This document shows positions 21,425 to 22,116 of a stretch of DNA of 22,116 nt, one piece after another. The DNA comes from an uncultured Mycoplasma sp. (lineage in GTDB: Bacteria > Bacillota_I > Bacilli_A > RF39 > UBA660), in the NCBI GenBank assembly GCA_905209745.1, contig CAJLUG010000002.1, positions 1 through 22,116 of the forward strand, written 5' to 3'. Made by a program: the position numbers and the translations under genes. The stretch's first letter is position 1. Each line of letters opens with the position of its first letter. The notes under the pieces are model-generated. The model was not told the origin of the DNA, searched no databases, and saw only the letters and a list, made by a program, of their open reading frames with translations.

Positions 21425-22116
21425 CTAATTTTTACCAAATGCAGTAAATGATAACATTAATCCTCCACAGATATTAGCTGAGTGTTCATCATATCCATAT
21501 TCACCGAATGTGAAGATTGTAATAAATGGTACTCCTTTTGCTTCTTTTACTAGTTGTTTATGTACTTCTCCAATACGATCTCCAATTCCTAATTTTCTTC
21601 CACCGCAGTGTACTAGGAAGTATGCAGCTGGTTCTGTGTATAATTGTTTTTTAACATCTTTTAGTGTATTTCCAGTAGAATCAATTAATTCATCTACTGT
21701 TGCTTCTAATTGAATAATTGCTGTTCCTGGAACGGCTTTGTTTCCTAATGTGATTGTATCATCAGATGTTGTTCTTGTTCCTTCATCGTTACCAAACATT
21801 GGGTGACGGATTACTGTTAAGTTTCCAAGTGGATCTTTTACTCCTAATGGACGAGTAATAGATGCTACTAAAAGATTTTGTCCTTTTAATTGTGCTGGGG
21901 TTGTATTAATCCAGTTCGCATATTTTTTAAGTGCAGATACTCCGTCGATTGTTACTAATGTACGGTTATTTTTTACTTCTGTGATTAAGCCGATATTATT
22001 TGTTTCTCTATATGCTCCTGTGTAAGATGTTACGATTTCATTATCTGTATAGAAGAATGCAACAGCAACACCATCATTAAATACTTTATCGTTACAGATG
22101 ATTTGCCATTTTCCTT
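21425..22116 (-). CDS. FIST-domain protein, C-terminal part (5' end beyond window)
   Basis: The frame is open from the right edge (first full codons GKWQIICNDKVFNDGVAVAF) for 230 codons to the TAG at 21425-21427. An internal ATG at 21799 has upstream coding sequence in the same frame (through NLTVIRHP) and is not the start. The C-terminal part contains EPAAYFLVHCGG, GIGDRIGEV and FTFGEYGYDEHSANICGGLM, matching the FIST C-terminal domain, a small-ligand sensory domain often linked to signalling. In the same operon as the aldehyde dehydrogenase, it may sense a related metabolite (inference). Confidence 0.8.
   Translation of the reverse strand, partial: GKWQIICNDKVFNDGVAVAFFYTDNEIVTSYTGAYRETNNIGLITEVKNNRTLVTIDGVSALKKYANWINTTPAQLKGQNLLVASITRPLGVKDPLGNLTVIRHPMFGNDEGTRTTSDDTITLGNKAVPGTAIIQLEATVDELIDSTGNTLKDVKKQLYTEPAAYFLVHCGGRKLGIGDRIGEVHKQLVKEAKGVPFITIFTFGEYGYDEHSANICGGLMLSFTAFGKN

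Noticed and set aside
1..22116. CRISPR arrays, tRNA or rRNA genes
   Set aside because: No regularly spaced repeats and no cloverleaf or rRNA-like sequence were seen; the element uses a protein gene, not a tRNA, as its integration site.

Overview
The window comes from a low-GC Gram-positive bacterium (Bacillota, probably class Bacilli, near the RF39/Erysipelotrichales-type gut lineages). The evidence is the AT-rich codon use, strong AGGAGG ribosome sites, sigma-A style TATAAT promoters, a PcrA helicase, and a sortase with a sorting-signal surface protein. TGA is used as a stop, so the code is standard. I cannot name a species.

All chromosomal genes run on the minus strand. From the left edge they are: the first codons of a sugar nucleotidyltransferase; pcrA; a surface operon (thioester/Cna-B adhesin, sortase, membrane protein); and a YfcE-type phosphodiesterase with a coupled NUDIX hydrolase. 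The next locus is a nitrate/sulfonate/thiamine-precursor type ABC transporter (binding protein, ATPase, permease). Then come a nitroreductase, a DUF362 protein, a flavodoxin-like protein, a membrane-anchored metallophosphoesterase and a DUF975-CmpB membrane protein. An aldehyde dehydrogenase and the C-terminal part of a FIST protein close the window.

The main discovery is a 5,628-bp foreign element (about 6795..12422), with all its genes on the plus strand, inserted in the ABC permease gene. The first 206 codons of the permease lie at 12423..13040 and the last 61 at 6609..6794. Removing the element at a shared CC/GG dinucleotide restores a continuous 267-aa permease in frame. The element-side arms form an imperfect dyad (12 of 16 positions) around that dinucleotide, as expected for attP of a large serine recombinase, and such a recombinase is encoded at the right end.

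The element carries a 50-aa zinc-knuckle-like ORF and a 1,098-aa fusion protein. The fusion joins an unknown N-terminal region, a GH10 (xylanase-fold) domain with both catalytic glutamates, a PHP (histidinol-phosphatase-like) domain with its metal ligands, and a C-terminal membrane anchor. A non-coding stretch of about 400 bp follows, with a strong promoter, an attenuator-like terminator, a branched hairpin structure (candidate ncRNA or oriT) and a second terminator. Last come a 39-aa ORF and the recombinase. No relaxase, replication or phage genes are present, so the element looks like a minimal integrative element moved in trans, with the GH10-PHP protein as its main cargo.
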